64,000 nucleotides of DNA from Bog-159 sp050008575 (GTDB taxonomy: Bacteria; Acidobacteriota; Terriglobia; Bryobacterales; Bryobacteraceae), in NCBI GenBank assembly GCA_050008575.1, contig JBEKMJ010000023.1, forward strand, positions 1 through 64,000, read 5' to 3'. The translations under genes and the position numbers were made by a program. How positions within the stretch are numbered: the first letter of the stretch is position 1; each line of letters begins with the position of its first letter. Below the pieces are notes generated by a model, which was given only the letters and a program-made list of their open reading frames with translations, was not told the DNA's origin and did no database searches. Below are positions 51,993-59,892 of the stretch, piece after piece.

Positions 51993-54338
51993 TTAATAAA
52001 CCAACGCGTTAAAGAACAGTGTAAACGTTTGGTAGCTTTGCGCGCGATATTGGGGCCGCATGCCGAACAGAATCACGTGCCCCGAGCCCAGCCGCGCATC
52101 CACCATGGCGGCCTTGCCGGCCAGGTATTTTTCGCCCAGCAGCCAGCCCGACGCCAGCAGATTGGCATCCGGATAGCGCACAGGCGCGCTCACCTGAGTG
52201 TCTCCTTGAATGTCCCAAGCCGGGCTCTGTTCGGACCAGATCGCCAAATTTTCCGGCAAGCCGCGAGCCAGCGGATGGTGCGTATCGAGGCGCGCGTTCA
52301 AAATCGAACCGGGCGAATAGTATTCGGTATTGGAAATCCCATGCACCACATTACGCGCCGCCACGCCGAGATGCAGCGTGGCATATTCAGAGGCGCGGTT
52401 CAGAAAGATTAACGTACCGCCCGCGGTGGCGAAGTCGCGCAGAGCCTCCGCGCCCTTGGCTTCCAGACCACCTGTAAATTCCGGCGGCATGCTTCCGGAT
52501 TTGTAGCCGTTTTCCATAGACGCCGCGGTGGCATCGGGAAATACGATCGCCTCGAAATGCTGCCGCAACCCGCCCGCCTGGATTTCCTTGTTTCCGAGAG
52601 AGCTGTGCGGGAAGCCAAACTGTTCCAGCAGGAAGCGGGTCCAGCCTTCGTCGTTGTTGGGGATGAAGCTGCGGTACAGGCCGATGCGCGGGCGTTGAAG
52701 TTGCTGCCAGCCTTTACCCGGCGGAACCGGGCTCCTGGAGAAATCGCCCGTGGCGGAAGCTCTCCAAATCGCGCCGCCCGCCTTCCAGACGCGGTTGATG
52801 GCGATCCAGGAATCGCTGTCATCGGCCTGCAGATACCCGGACATATATGGCAAGATACCCGGCTGCAGTCCCGCGACCGGGGAATCCAGGGCGTCCACAC
52901 GCACACCCATCAACAGTGGCAACGTGTGCGCCGTCACGTCATACGGGCGTTGCGGCGGACCGCCAGGATAGAGCCGCATATCGGGATAATGCTGCCGCTC
53001 CAGCAGCGCCTTGGCCCATCCGCCGTAAGGCTGCGCCATGCGAACGACGTGGTCTCCGGCGGCGTTATGCTCGATCTCCACCTGTCCGAATTCAAGGGTC
53101 TCCAGCAGCTTTCGCGTCGCACCCGGATCGCGTTGCGATGCCGGGATCACGAATCCCCACGGCGATTTTCGCGCCACCTGCCTCTGCCCGATCTTATAGA
53201 AATTGCGCAGCAGCTCTTCGCGATGCAGCGCCGCCTGGTAAAGGCACGACTCCATGGCGATCAGTTGGTCGTCCACGATGTCCCGCAGCCGCCACACACC
53301 TCCCGGCCAAGGCTCCAGGAAATTCCAGCTTCTCTCCTGCGCGTTGTACCCCAGCGCGTCGCGCTCAAGCTGCGCCGGTTCTACCGTAATCGGACTGGCC
53401 AGTTTCGCACTGGCCGACTCGGTCAGGATGCGCATCCCGCCGTGGAACGCCTGGTAGTGCCGCGAAGGCGTCCAGAAATCGTACATGGCGTGAATGGCGA
53501 CGCCCTTCTGGCCGGCGGCCGTCAGATCCGCCGCCATGGCCGTCCCGATCATGTTGGATTCCTGCATCAGGATGGCGTCGATGTTCGGTTCGATCGGATC
53601 GAGCCACGGCGGCACGAAGATGCGCGCCGCGTTCGACCCCATCTGGTGCACGTCGTACACGATCTGCGGATGCCAGACGTTGTGCAGTTTGGCGATGGTC
53701 AGTTGCGTTTCCTTCTGCGTGAACATGTACCAGTCGCGATTGTTGTCGTGGCCCACGTATTTCTGGTAAAGCTCCGGCGGGCCGGTGCCTTCGAAGGGCG
53801 TGCCCAGCGTGCGCCGGTACCAGCGCGTGACGATGTCGACGCCATCGGGATTGAGCGAAGGCACCAGCAGGAAGATGGTGTTCTCCAGGATGGCGCGGAC
53901 GCGCGGCGTGTCTTCGGTCAGCAGGCGATAGGCGAACTCCACCGCGGTTTGGGTGGATGCCAGCTCCGTGGCGTGGATCGAACAGGTAATCAGGACTACA
54001 GTCTTGCCTTCGGCGGCCAGCTTTTCAGCCTCGCTTTCGGAGGTCAGGCGCGGATCGGCCAGCCGGCGCTGGATTTCGCGGTAGTGGTCCAGGTGCTGCA
54101 GCGTCTCGGGCGACGCGATCGTGGCGGCAATAAACGGCCGCCCTTCCGTACTCTTGCCCAGTTCTTCCACCCGGATCCGCTCGGAATTGGCTTTGATCGT
54201 CTGAAAATACGAGACGACCTTGTCCCAGTCGAGAACCAGGTGGTCGGAGCCCATGCGCTGGCCGAAATATGCTTCCGGGGAGGGTACGGCGGCTTGGGCC
54301 AGGGAGCAACTGGTCAGCAACGCCGCAAGGAAAAACAT
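51993..54338 (-). CDS. Secreted M14-family metallopeptidase
   Basis: 781 residues. The ATG at 54338 gives a signal peptide (MFFLAALLTSCSLAQAA); a longer frame into the hairpin element is rejected. Zinc ligands are H122 and E125 in CSIHATELASTQ, with the third His in QIVYDVHQMGS. PSLNPDGVDIVTRWYR and HDNNRDWYM supply the substrate-binding Arg/Asn. The C-terminal 350 residues are a second, beta-rich region of unknown role. It acts outside the cytoplasm. The gene is flanked on both sides, with no spacer, by hairpin elements 10 and 11, and no ribosome binding site outside element 11 is possible. Confidence 0.88.
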   Translation of the reverse strand: MFFLAALLTSCSLAQAAVPSPEAYFGQRMGSDHLVLDWDKVVSYFQTIKANSERIRVEELGKSTEGRPFIAATIASPETLQHLDHYREIQRRLADPRLTSESEAEKLAAEGKTVVLITCSIHATELASTQTAVEFAYRLLTEDTPRVRAILENTIFLLVPSLNPDGVDIVTRWYRRTLGTPFEGTGPPELYQKYVGHDNNRDWYMFTQKETQLTIAKLHNVWHPQIVYDVHQMGSNAARIFVPPWLDPIEPNIDAILMQESNMIGTAMAADLTAAGQKGVAIHAMYDFWTPSRHYQAFHGGMRILTESASAKLASPITVEPAQLERDALGYNAQERSWNFLEPWPGGVWRLRDIVDDQLIAMESCLYQAALHREELLRNFYKIGQRQVARKSPWGFVIPASQRDPGATRKLLETLEFGQVEIEHNAAGDHVVRMAQPYGGWAKALLERQHYPDMRLYPGGPPQRPYDVTAHTLPLLMGVRVDALDSPVAGLQPGILPYMSGYLQADDSDSWIAINRVWKAGGAIWRASATGDFSRSPVPPGKGWQQLQRPRIGLYRSFIPNNDEGWTRFLLEQFGFPHSSLGNKEIQAGGLRQHFEAIVFPDATAASMENGYKSGSMPPEFTGGLEAKGAEALRDFATAGGTLIFLNRASEYATLHLGVAARNVVHGISNTEYYSPGSILNARLDTHHPLARGLPENLAIWSEQSPAWDIQGDTQVSAPVRYPDANLLASGWLLGEKYLAGKAAMVDARLGSGHVILFGMRPQYRAQSYQTFTLFFNALVY

Positions 54339-54365
54339 GTGGGGCAGGCTCGCAGCCTGCCCCAC
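54339..54365. repeat. Intergenic hairpin element 11 (minimal perfect unit)
   Basis: A perfect 27-base palindrome: arms GTGGGGCAGGCT and AGCCTGCCCCAC around the loop CGC. It occupies exactly the gap between the stop codon of the aminotransferase gene (54366-54368) and the start codon of the M14 peptidase gene (54338-54336), both on the minus strand. Confidence 0.9.
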
Positions 54366-55511
54366 TCACAAAACCTCCAGCAGGCGTCCGATGTCGTCGG
54401 GGCTGATATAGAAGTGCGGCGAAACACGCACCCATCCCGCTCGCGGCGCAGCCGTCACTCCGGCCGCTTTGAGCTTCTGCACTGTGGAGACGGCATCCAA
54501 GCCCTGCTTACGGAAGCTCACGATGCCGGCCCCATTCGCCGGCGTCCGGTTTCCCAGCACCTCGTATCCCTTGGCTTCGACGCCATCCGCCACCAGGTCC
54601 CCTAGTCCCTGCACCGCCGGACCAACCAACTCCACCCCCACCTCCAGCAACAGTTCGATCGACGCGCGCAGGCCATAGCAGCCAATCGTATTCAGGGTGC
54701 CGCACTCGTAACGCCCCGCGTCCGGCCGCAGAGCCATGTCGCGGGAAGAATAATCCGCGTAGCCCGCTACGTTGGTCCAGCCGAATTCCATGGGCCGCAC
54801 GGAATCCTGGAACTCCTGGGAAACGAACAAGATGCCGCAACCCTCAGGCCCCAGCAGCCACTTGTGCCCATCGGCCGCGAGCGCATCGATATGCGCCCGC
54901 CGCACATCCACCGGGAACGCGCCCAGCCCTTGGATGGCATCCACCACAAAGGCGCACCCGTGGCGATGGCAAATCTCGCCGATAGCTTCCAGGTCCACGC
55001 GATGCCCGCTCAAATACTGCACGAAGCTGATGGCCAGCAGACGCGCGCCACGGCAGGCCTGGTCGATGCGCTCCAGCGGATCGAGATAGGAAAGCCATGC
55101 GACCTGGACGCCGGTCTCTTCCAGCCGCTTCCAGGGGTAGTAGTTGGAGGGGAACTCCTCGCGGAAGGCGACGATCTTGTCCCCGGCGCGCCAATTCAGG
55201 CCGATGGCGATAGTGGAGATGCCTTCCGAAGTATTCTTCATCAGCGCGATTTCGTTCTTCCCCGCGCCAATCAGCCGGGCCGCCGCCACGCGCAGCCCTT
55301 CGTAAGTCTCCAGCCACTGCCCGTAACGCAGGCTGCCGTATTCCATGGCATCCGCGGCCAGCCACCGCATGGCTTCCGCCGCCGGCCGGCACAAAGGCGA
55401 TACCGCGGCATGGTTCAAATAGACGAGGCGCTGGCGGACGGGAAACTGGTCGGCGTACTGGCGCCACAACTCGTCCTGAGATTTTGCAATCGTTTCGAAA
55501 CCCATTATCAT
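54366..55511 (-). CDS. Class V aminotransferase (cysteine desulfurase-like, PLP enzyme)
   Basis: 381 residues. The PLP lysine is in ALAADGHKWLLGPEGCG; upstream are NTSEGISTIAIGL (phosphate-binding), AFVVDAIQGLGAFPVD (Asp pairing the pyridine N) and SYLDPLERID. The N-terminus has LVYLNHAAVSPLCR, typical of SufS/CsdA-like and isopenicillin-epimerase-like class V enzymes. No conserved loop Cys for sulfur transfer is evident, so the reaction could be an amino acid lyase, desulfurase or epimerase. The gene is divergent from the M48 gene at 55546. Confidence 0.85.
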   Translation of the reverse strand: MIMGFETIAKSQDELWRQYADQFPVRQRLVYLNHAAVSPLCRPAAEAMRWLAADAMEYGSLRYGQWLETYEGLRVAAARLIGAGKNEIALMKNTSEGISTIAIGLNWRAGDKIVAFREEFPSNYYPWKRLEETGVQVAWLSYLDPLERIDQACRGARLLAISFVQYLSGHRVDLEAIGEICHRHGCAFVVDAIQGLGAFPVDVRRAHIDALAADGHKWLLGPEGCGILFVSQEFQDSVRPMEFGWTNVAGYADYSSRDMALRPDAGRYECGTLNTIGCYGLRASIELLLEVGVELVGPAVQGLGDLVADGVEAKGYEVLGNRTPANGAGIVSFRKQGLDAVSTVQKLKAAGVTAAPRAGWVRVSPHFYISPDDIGRLLEVL

Positions 55512-55545
55512 GAATATACGTTATATGCCCTTACGGAGGCATGTC

Positions 55546-56535
55546 ATGCGGCTCATCCGCGCCGGCTTGGTGCTGTTGGTTTCATCTGTGGCCGTGGTGT
55601 CGGCCGACGAGAACAACAGCGCCAAGAAGAGCGATCCCAGCCAAATCGGCAACCGCGACGTGAGCGGCTTCAACTGCTACTCCATCGAAAAAGAGATCGC
55701 CATGGGGAAGCAACTGGCCGGAGAAGTCCAGCGCCAGGCGAAGCTGATGGACGACCCCATCATTGGCGAGTACGTGAACCGGGTGGGCCAGAACCTGGCG
55801 CGCAACTCCGACGCCAAGGTGCCGTTCACATTCCAGGTCATCGACGATCCCACGCTGAACGCCTTCGCCCTTCCCGGCGGATTCATCTTCGTGCATACCG
55901 GCCTGCTGACGGCCGCGGAGACTGAAGCCGAGATGGCCAGCGCCATGGCGCACGAGATCGCCCACGTGGCCGCCCGCCACATGACCCGGCAGGCCTGCCG
56001 GGCGCAGGTCGCCAACATCGCTACCATCCCCTTGATCTTCATGGGCGGCTGGACCGGTTACGCCATCCGGCAGGCGGCCAGTGCGGCTATTCCCATGACG
56101 TTTCTCTCGTTCTCGCGCGGATACGAGGCGGAAGCCGATTACTTGGGGCTCCAGTACCTTTACGCCGCCGGCTACGACCCGACCGCCTCCATCGACATGT
56201 TCGAGAAGATGGCGTCGCTCCAAAAAAGCAAGCCCGGCGCGATCGCCAAAGTCTTTTCCACCCACCCCATGAGCGACGACCGCCTGAAGAAGACTCAGGC
56301 CGAGATCCAAAAGATCCTGCCGCAGAAGCCGGAATACGTAGTAAATACATCGGAATACGTCGATGTGCGCGGACGCCTGCTGGCCATCGAGAACCAGCGC
56401 AAGGTGCGCTCCACGGAAAAAGATCCCAAGGGGCCGGTGCTGCGCCGTTCTCCCGGCAGCGGGGCGCCGGCCACGACCGGAGACGATGCCGGCGACGACC
56501 GTCCCACGATCAAAAGGCGCGATTTAGTGGAGTAA
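55546..56535 (+). CDS. M48-family metalloprotease, exported, copy 1
   Basis: 329 residues. The ATG at 55546 has GGAGG six bases ahead and gives a signal peptide (MRLIRAGLVLLVSSVAVVSA). The zinc site is HEIAH (136-140), with the third ligand Glu in YEAEADYLGLQYLYAAGYDP. Other family marks are NAFALPGGFIFVHTGLL and a C-terminal tail (PVLRRSPGSGAPATTGD) that looks disordered. BepA/LoiP-like members degrade misfolded periplasmic or outer membrane proteins. The tail after the catalytic domain is short, so no TPR is present. The longer start at 55510 lacks such a ribosome binding site. Confidence 0.9.
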   Translation: MRLIRAGLVLLVSSVAVVSADENNSAKKSDPSQIGNRDVSGFNCYSIEKEIAMGKQLAGEVQRQAKLMDDPIIGEYVNRVGQNLARNSDAKVPFTFQVIDDPTLNAFALPGGFIFVHTGLLTAAETEAEMASAMAHEIAHVAARHMTRQACRAQVANIATIPLIFMGGWTGYAIRQAASAAIPMTFLSFSRGYEAEADYLGLQYLYAAGYDPTASIDMFEKMASLQKSKPGAIAKVFSTHPMSDDRLKKTQAEIQKILPQKPEYVVNTSEYVDVRGRLLAIENQRKVRSTEKDPKGPVLRRSPGSGAPATTGDDAGDDRPTIKRRDLVE

Positions 56536-56621
56536 CCCACCAACCTCGCCATACGTATACAATTCAGCGAGACAGCTACGCGCATTTGGGCGTATAGTAG
56601 AATAACAGGAGTTTTCCACTC

Positions 56622-57635
56622 ATGAAACGCTTCTCAGCGGTGCCCGTGGCCTTTCTGGCAGTGTTCGCTTTTCTGCCAAACGCTTCTTTCGCGCAGAACA
56701 AAGAGGAGAAAGACCCCGACCAAATCGGGAATCGGGATGTTGGCAAAGGCGTCAATTTCTGGTCGTTGGAGAAAGAGATCGCCCTCGGCAAGCGACTGGC
56801 GCAGGAAGTGGAGCGTCAGGCCAAAATCATCGACGACCCGATTGTCGCCGAGTATGTAAACCGGGTCGGCCAAAACCTGGTTCGCAACTCCGACGCTAAA
56901 GTTCCGTTCACGATCAAGGTGGTCGATTCCGAAGAGGTGAACGCTTTCGCGCTGCCTGGCGGGTTCTTCTTCGTGAATTCGGGCCTGATCCTGAAAGCGG
57001 ACAGCGAATCCGAACTGGCAGGCGTGATGGCGCACGAGATCGCCCATGTGGCGGCGCGCCACGGCACCCGGCAGGCTACCCGCGGCGAACTCGCCCAGAT
57101 CGGCATGATTGCCGCGTCCATCGCCATCCCTTATACCTGGACTGGTTACGCGGTCCGGCAGGGCATGGGCTTGGCCATCCCGATGGGATTCCTGGTTTTC
57201 ACCCGCGGCATGGAACGCGAAGCGGATTACCTGGGACTCCAGTACATGTACAAAGCGGGTTACGACCCGACCTCGTTCGTGGATTTCTTCGAAAAGATCG
57301 AGACCATGGAAAAGCGCAAGCCCGGCACCGTCGCCAAGGTGTTTTCGACACACCCCATGACGGACGACCGCATCCAGGCGTCTCAGAAAGAGATTCAGAC
57401 CATCCTGGTAGCCAAACCCGAATACGTGGTCAATACCTCGGAATTCAACGATGTGAAGGCCCGCCTGTACTCCCTGCACAACCACAAGAAGCTGGAAAAA
57501 GGCAAGGACGACCCCAACCGTCCCACTTTGAAGCGCAGTCCGGGCAGCGGTACCGGTCCGGTGAACGACAACGATAAGCAGCCGGCCGATCAGGACGACC
57601 GTCCGACGCTGAAACGGCGCGACAGCGACAGCTAG
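56622..57635 (+). CDS. M48-family metalloprotease, exported, copy 2
   Basis: 337 residues, with AGGAG about 10 bases before the ATG and a signal peptide (FSAVPVAFLAVFAFLPNASFAQ). The active site is HEIAH (138-142), with NAFALPGGFFFVNSGLI ahead and MEREADYLGLQYMYKAGYDP behind it. It is a tandem paralogue of copy 1: gene order, motifs and a tail with RRSPGSG-like and RPTLKRRD stretches are shared. Together the pair suggests duplicated quality-control proteases of the envelope; division of labour is unknown. Confidence 0.92.
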   Translation: MKRFSAVPVAFLAVFAFLPNASFAQNKEEKDPDQIGNRDVGKGVNFWSLEKEIALGKRLAQEVERQAKIIDDPIVAEYVNRVGQNLVRNSDAKVPFTIKVVDSEEVNAFALPGGFFFVNSGLILKADSESELAGVMAHEIAHVAARHGTRQATRGELAQIGMIAASIAIPYTWTGYAVRQGMGLAIPMGFLVFTRGMEREADYLGLQYMYKAGYDPTSFVDFFEKIETMEKRKPGTVAKVFSTHPMTDDRIQASQKEIQTILVAKPEYVVNTSEFNDVKARLYSLHNHKKLEKGKDDPNRPTLKRSPGSGTGPVNDNDKQPADQDDRPTLKRRDSDS

Positions 57636-57663
57636 CTTCGACCGGCACCTTCGCCAAGAGATC

Positions 57664-57702
57664 GGGCCTGCGAGGCCCGCGCAGGCTACGAGCCTGCCCC
57701 AC
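57664..57702. repeat. Intergenic hairpin element 12
   Basis: GGGCCTGCGAGGCCC and GCAGGCTACGAGCCTGC, ending in CCCCAC. Its reverse complement matches the start of element 7, with CGT instead of CGC in the first loop. It lies between the M48 stop and the promoter at 57723. Confidence 0.8.
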
Positions 57703-57722
57703 TCGGCTGCCAAAAGTACTGC

Positions 57723-57751
57723 TTGTAACTACCTCAGGATTATGGTATAAA
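57723..57751 (+). promoter_or_regulatory. Sigma-70-like promoter of the sulfatase operon
   Basis: TTGTAA (57723-57728) and TATAAA (57746-57751) are separated by exactly 17 bases, 4 and 5 of 6 matches to consensus. The transcript would have a leader of about 190 bases before the sulfatase GTG. Two small palindromic stretches in the leader (for example GCGCGCGGGGCGC) could fold. No other promoter as good was seen in the next 6 kb. Confidence 0.55.
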
Positions 57752-57949
57752 CTACCAAATACAAGAAGAGCGCGCGGGGCGCCATAATGCGCACTCGCAG
57801 TAACAAGGCAGGCTGTTCACAGACGTGCGACCCCTTTTGTCGACACGGCCGCATGACTCTCGCATGCAGCGGACAGGCTGACCGTCTCGCAGCAGAATCA
57901 TGCTCCGTGGGACTGGCGGGCGAAACCCTGAGATGGAGGAGGCAGCATC

Positions 57950-59839
57950 GTGGAAAAGGACCTTAACCGGCGTGGATTCTTAGAAAAGCTGGGCGCTTAC
58001 ACGGTCGGCGGAGCGGCGCTTTCCCAGGTACTTGGTTCGCGCGCCGACGCGCAAAGCGGCGCGGGGCAGGCTCAGAACACCGATCCGGCCGGCCTTCCGT
58101 GGACCGCGCCCCCGCACCTGAAGAACCCCAACATTCTGGTGATCATGGTGGACCAGATGCGATGGCCGCAGTGGGTGAACGCGAGCCAAATGAAAGTACT
58201 TGGCCAGCAGCTTCTACCGAACATCTTCGGCAGAATACGGGACGACGCCTACTCGTTCCAGCAGTACTACACGGCAGCTACCGTGTGCACCGCGGCTCGC
58301 GGTACGCTGCTCACGGGCTTATACGCCCCACAGACCGCCGAGTACATCGATGGCGGATCTGGCACGAACGCGCCGAATCTGCTGCCGGCCTTTCCCACCT
58401 GGGCCACCGGGATACAAGCTCTCAACCCCGCCTACGCGAACAATTGCTGGTGGTTCGGCAAGTGGCACCTTTCCCCCTGCAATACAGCCACGCCGCTGGC
58501 CGCGTTCGGTTTCAACACCAGGACCTATCCGGGCAGCGCGGCCTTGAATCCCTCGCCCAATGGATACCCCAACGAGGGCGCGAATGGCGGCCTGTTTGGA
58601 GATCTGGTATGGGCCAGCGATGCGGAAATCGCCGGCGATTTTATCGGCTGGCTGGAAGGCCAATCGCCGTCTTCCGGTCCGCCGACAACGCCCTGGTGCG
58701 CGACGGTCAGCCTGATCAATCCGCACGATATTACCAAGGCTCCCGGCTGGCTGCAGGCCAGCCCATTTCCGCCTACCGGCCTGCAGTTGTTGTCCGCCTA
58801 TTTCCCGCCCCCTCCGTTTCCGCCTCTTAATGGCGCGCCCGCGCTCTACTCATCCGAACCGGTGTCCTGGAACTGGGAGGATCTGACGACGGTCACCACC
58901 AAGCCCAGCATTCAATATCAGCTTCAAAATGTACAGAACAGCTCCGACTATCCGGTGACCGATTGGGTGCTGTTCCTGAATCAGTACTACTGGCTACAAA
59001 ACTACGTGGATACGCAGATAGGCCTGGTCTTGGACGCGCTGCAGAATTCCCCTTACCACCGCAACACCATCGTAGTCTTTCTCGCCGATCACGGCGAATA
59101 CGCCGGTTCGCACGGTTTGCACGATAAGGGCGACGCGATCTACGACGAAGCCATCCGGGTGCCGCTGTATGTACACTATCCCGGTCAAAAAGGCAGCATC
59201 GCGATGAACCAGATGTGTTCCAGCGTGGACTTTTTCGGCCTGGTCTGCGATCTGGCGACCAACGGCGGCCAACTCTGGCAGAAGGGACCGCAGGCGTATC
59301 CGGATTTGGCTCCGCGCCAGTCCCTCTGGAAGTTCCTCTACCAGAATTCCAACGAAACCCGCATTGCGCCTACGCTTGGGGTTCCGTACATCCTGCACAC
59401 CTGCGACGACGACAGCAACACCCCGAGTGCGACCATTTTCCATATTGTGGGCCTGCGGACCAAGACGAATGCACTCAACGTCGCGCAACCTGGCGCCAAG
59501 CTGGGAATCTACTCGCAATGGGGAACCTGTTCGATCATACCGGTGAGCACGCCGCCGCCGAACTACGAATTTTACGACTACAACCCGGCGGCCAGAGACA
59601 ACTGGAAGGAATTAGGCAACGATTACTTCAGCAAGAACCCGGCGATACAGGAGACCATCGCGGATTATCTGGACGAGTTGGGCAGTTGGGGACCGCCCGC
59701 GACGGGCTTGATCGGCACCGAGTTGTACCGGCCGTTAGTCGGCATTGGGACCGACGGCAATCCGCTAAGCGAGGCGCAGGCGACGGCCCAACAGAATTAT
59801 TTCGATTACATCTGGGGCACGAGCGTGTGTACGGAGTAG
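57950..59839 (+). CDS. Exported sulfatase (formylglycine-type)
   Basis: 629 residues from GTG 57950, with GGAGGAGG seven bases upstream. A Tat-like signal (NRRGFLEKLGAYTVGGAALS) leads to export. Sulfatase motifs: metal Asp in NILVIMVDQMRWPQW; the modified cysteine C113 in VCTAARGTLLTG (CxAxR) to be oxidised to formylglycine; FLADHGEYAGSHGLHDKGDAIYDE with Asp, His and Lys ligands. The sequence hydrolyses sulfate esters, probably of polysaccharides or aryl compounds. No formylglycine-generating enzyme gene lies in the window, so maturation needs one elsewhere. Followed 53 bases later by a sulfotransferase gene. Confidence 0.9.
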   Translation: MEKDLNRRGFLEKLGAYTVGGAALSQVLGSRADAQSGAGQAQNTDPAGLPWTAPPHLKNPNILVIMVDQMRWPQWVNASQMKVLGQQLLPNIFGRIRDDAYSFQQYYTAATVCTAARGTLLTGLYAPQTAEYIDGGSGTNAPNLLPAFPTWATGIQALNPAYANNCWWFGKWHLSPCNTATPLAAFGFNTRTYPGSAALNPSPNGYPNEGANGGLFGDLVWASDAEIAGDFIGWLEGQSPSSGPPTTPWCATVSLINPHDITKAPGWLQASPFPPTGLQLLSAYFPPPPFPPLNGAPALYSSEPVSWNWEDLTTVTTKPSIQYQLQNVQNSSDYPVTDWVLFLNQYYWLQNYVDTQIGLVLDALQNSPYHRNTIVVFLADHGEYAGSHGLHDKGDAIYDEAIRVPLYVHYPGQKGSIAMNQMCSSVDFFGLVCDLATNGGQLWQKGPQAYPDLAPRQSLWKFLYQNSNETRIAPTLGVPYILHTCDDDSNTPSATIFHIVGLRTKTNALNVAQPGAKLGIYSQWGTCSIIPVSTPPPNYEFYDYNPAARDNWKELGNDYFSKNPAIQETIADYLDELGSWGPPATGLIGTELYRPLVGIGTDGNPLSEAQATAQQNYFDYIWGTSVCTE

Positions 59840-59892
59840 GCGCTTCGCGGCAGGTGGTTGCGGCGCGAAGAGGGTTCATCAGGAGGGGTTTA

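Noticed and set aside
59215..59892. Extension of the arylsulfotransferase frame back into the sulfatase gene
   Set aside because: The signal peptide and AGGAGGGG ribosome binding site place the start at 59893; the upstream part is an out-of-frame reading of the sulfatase.
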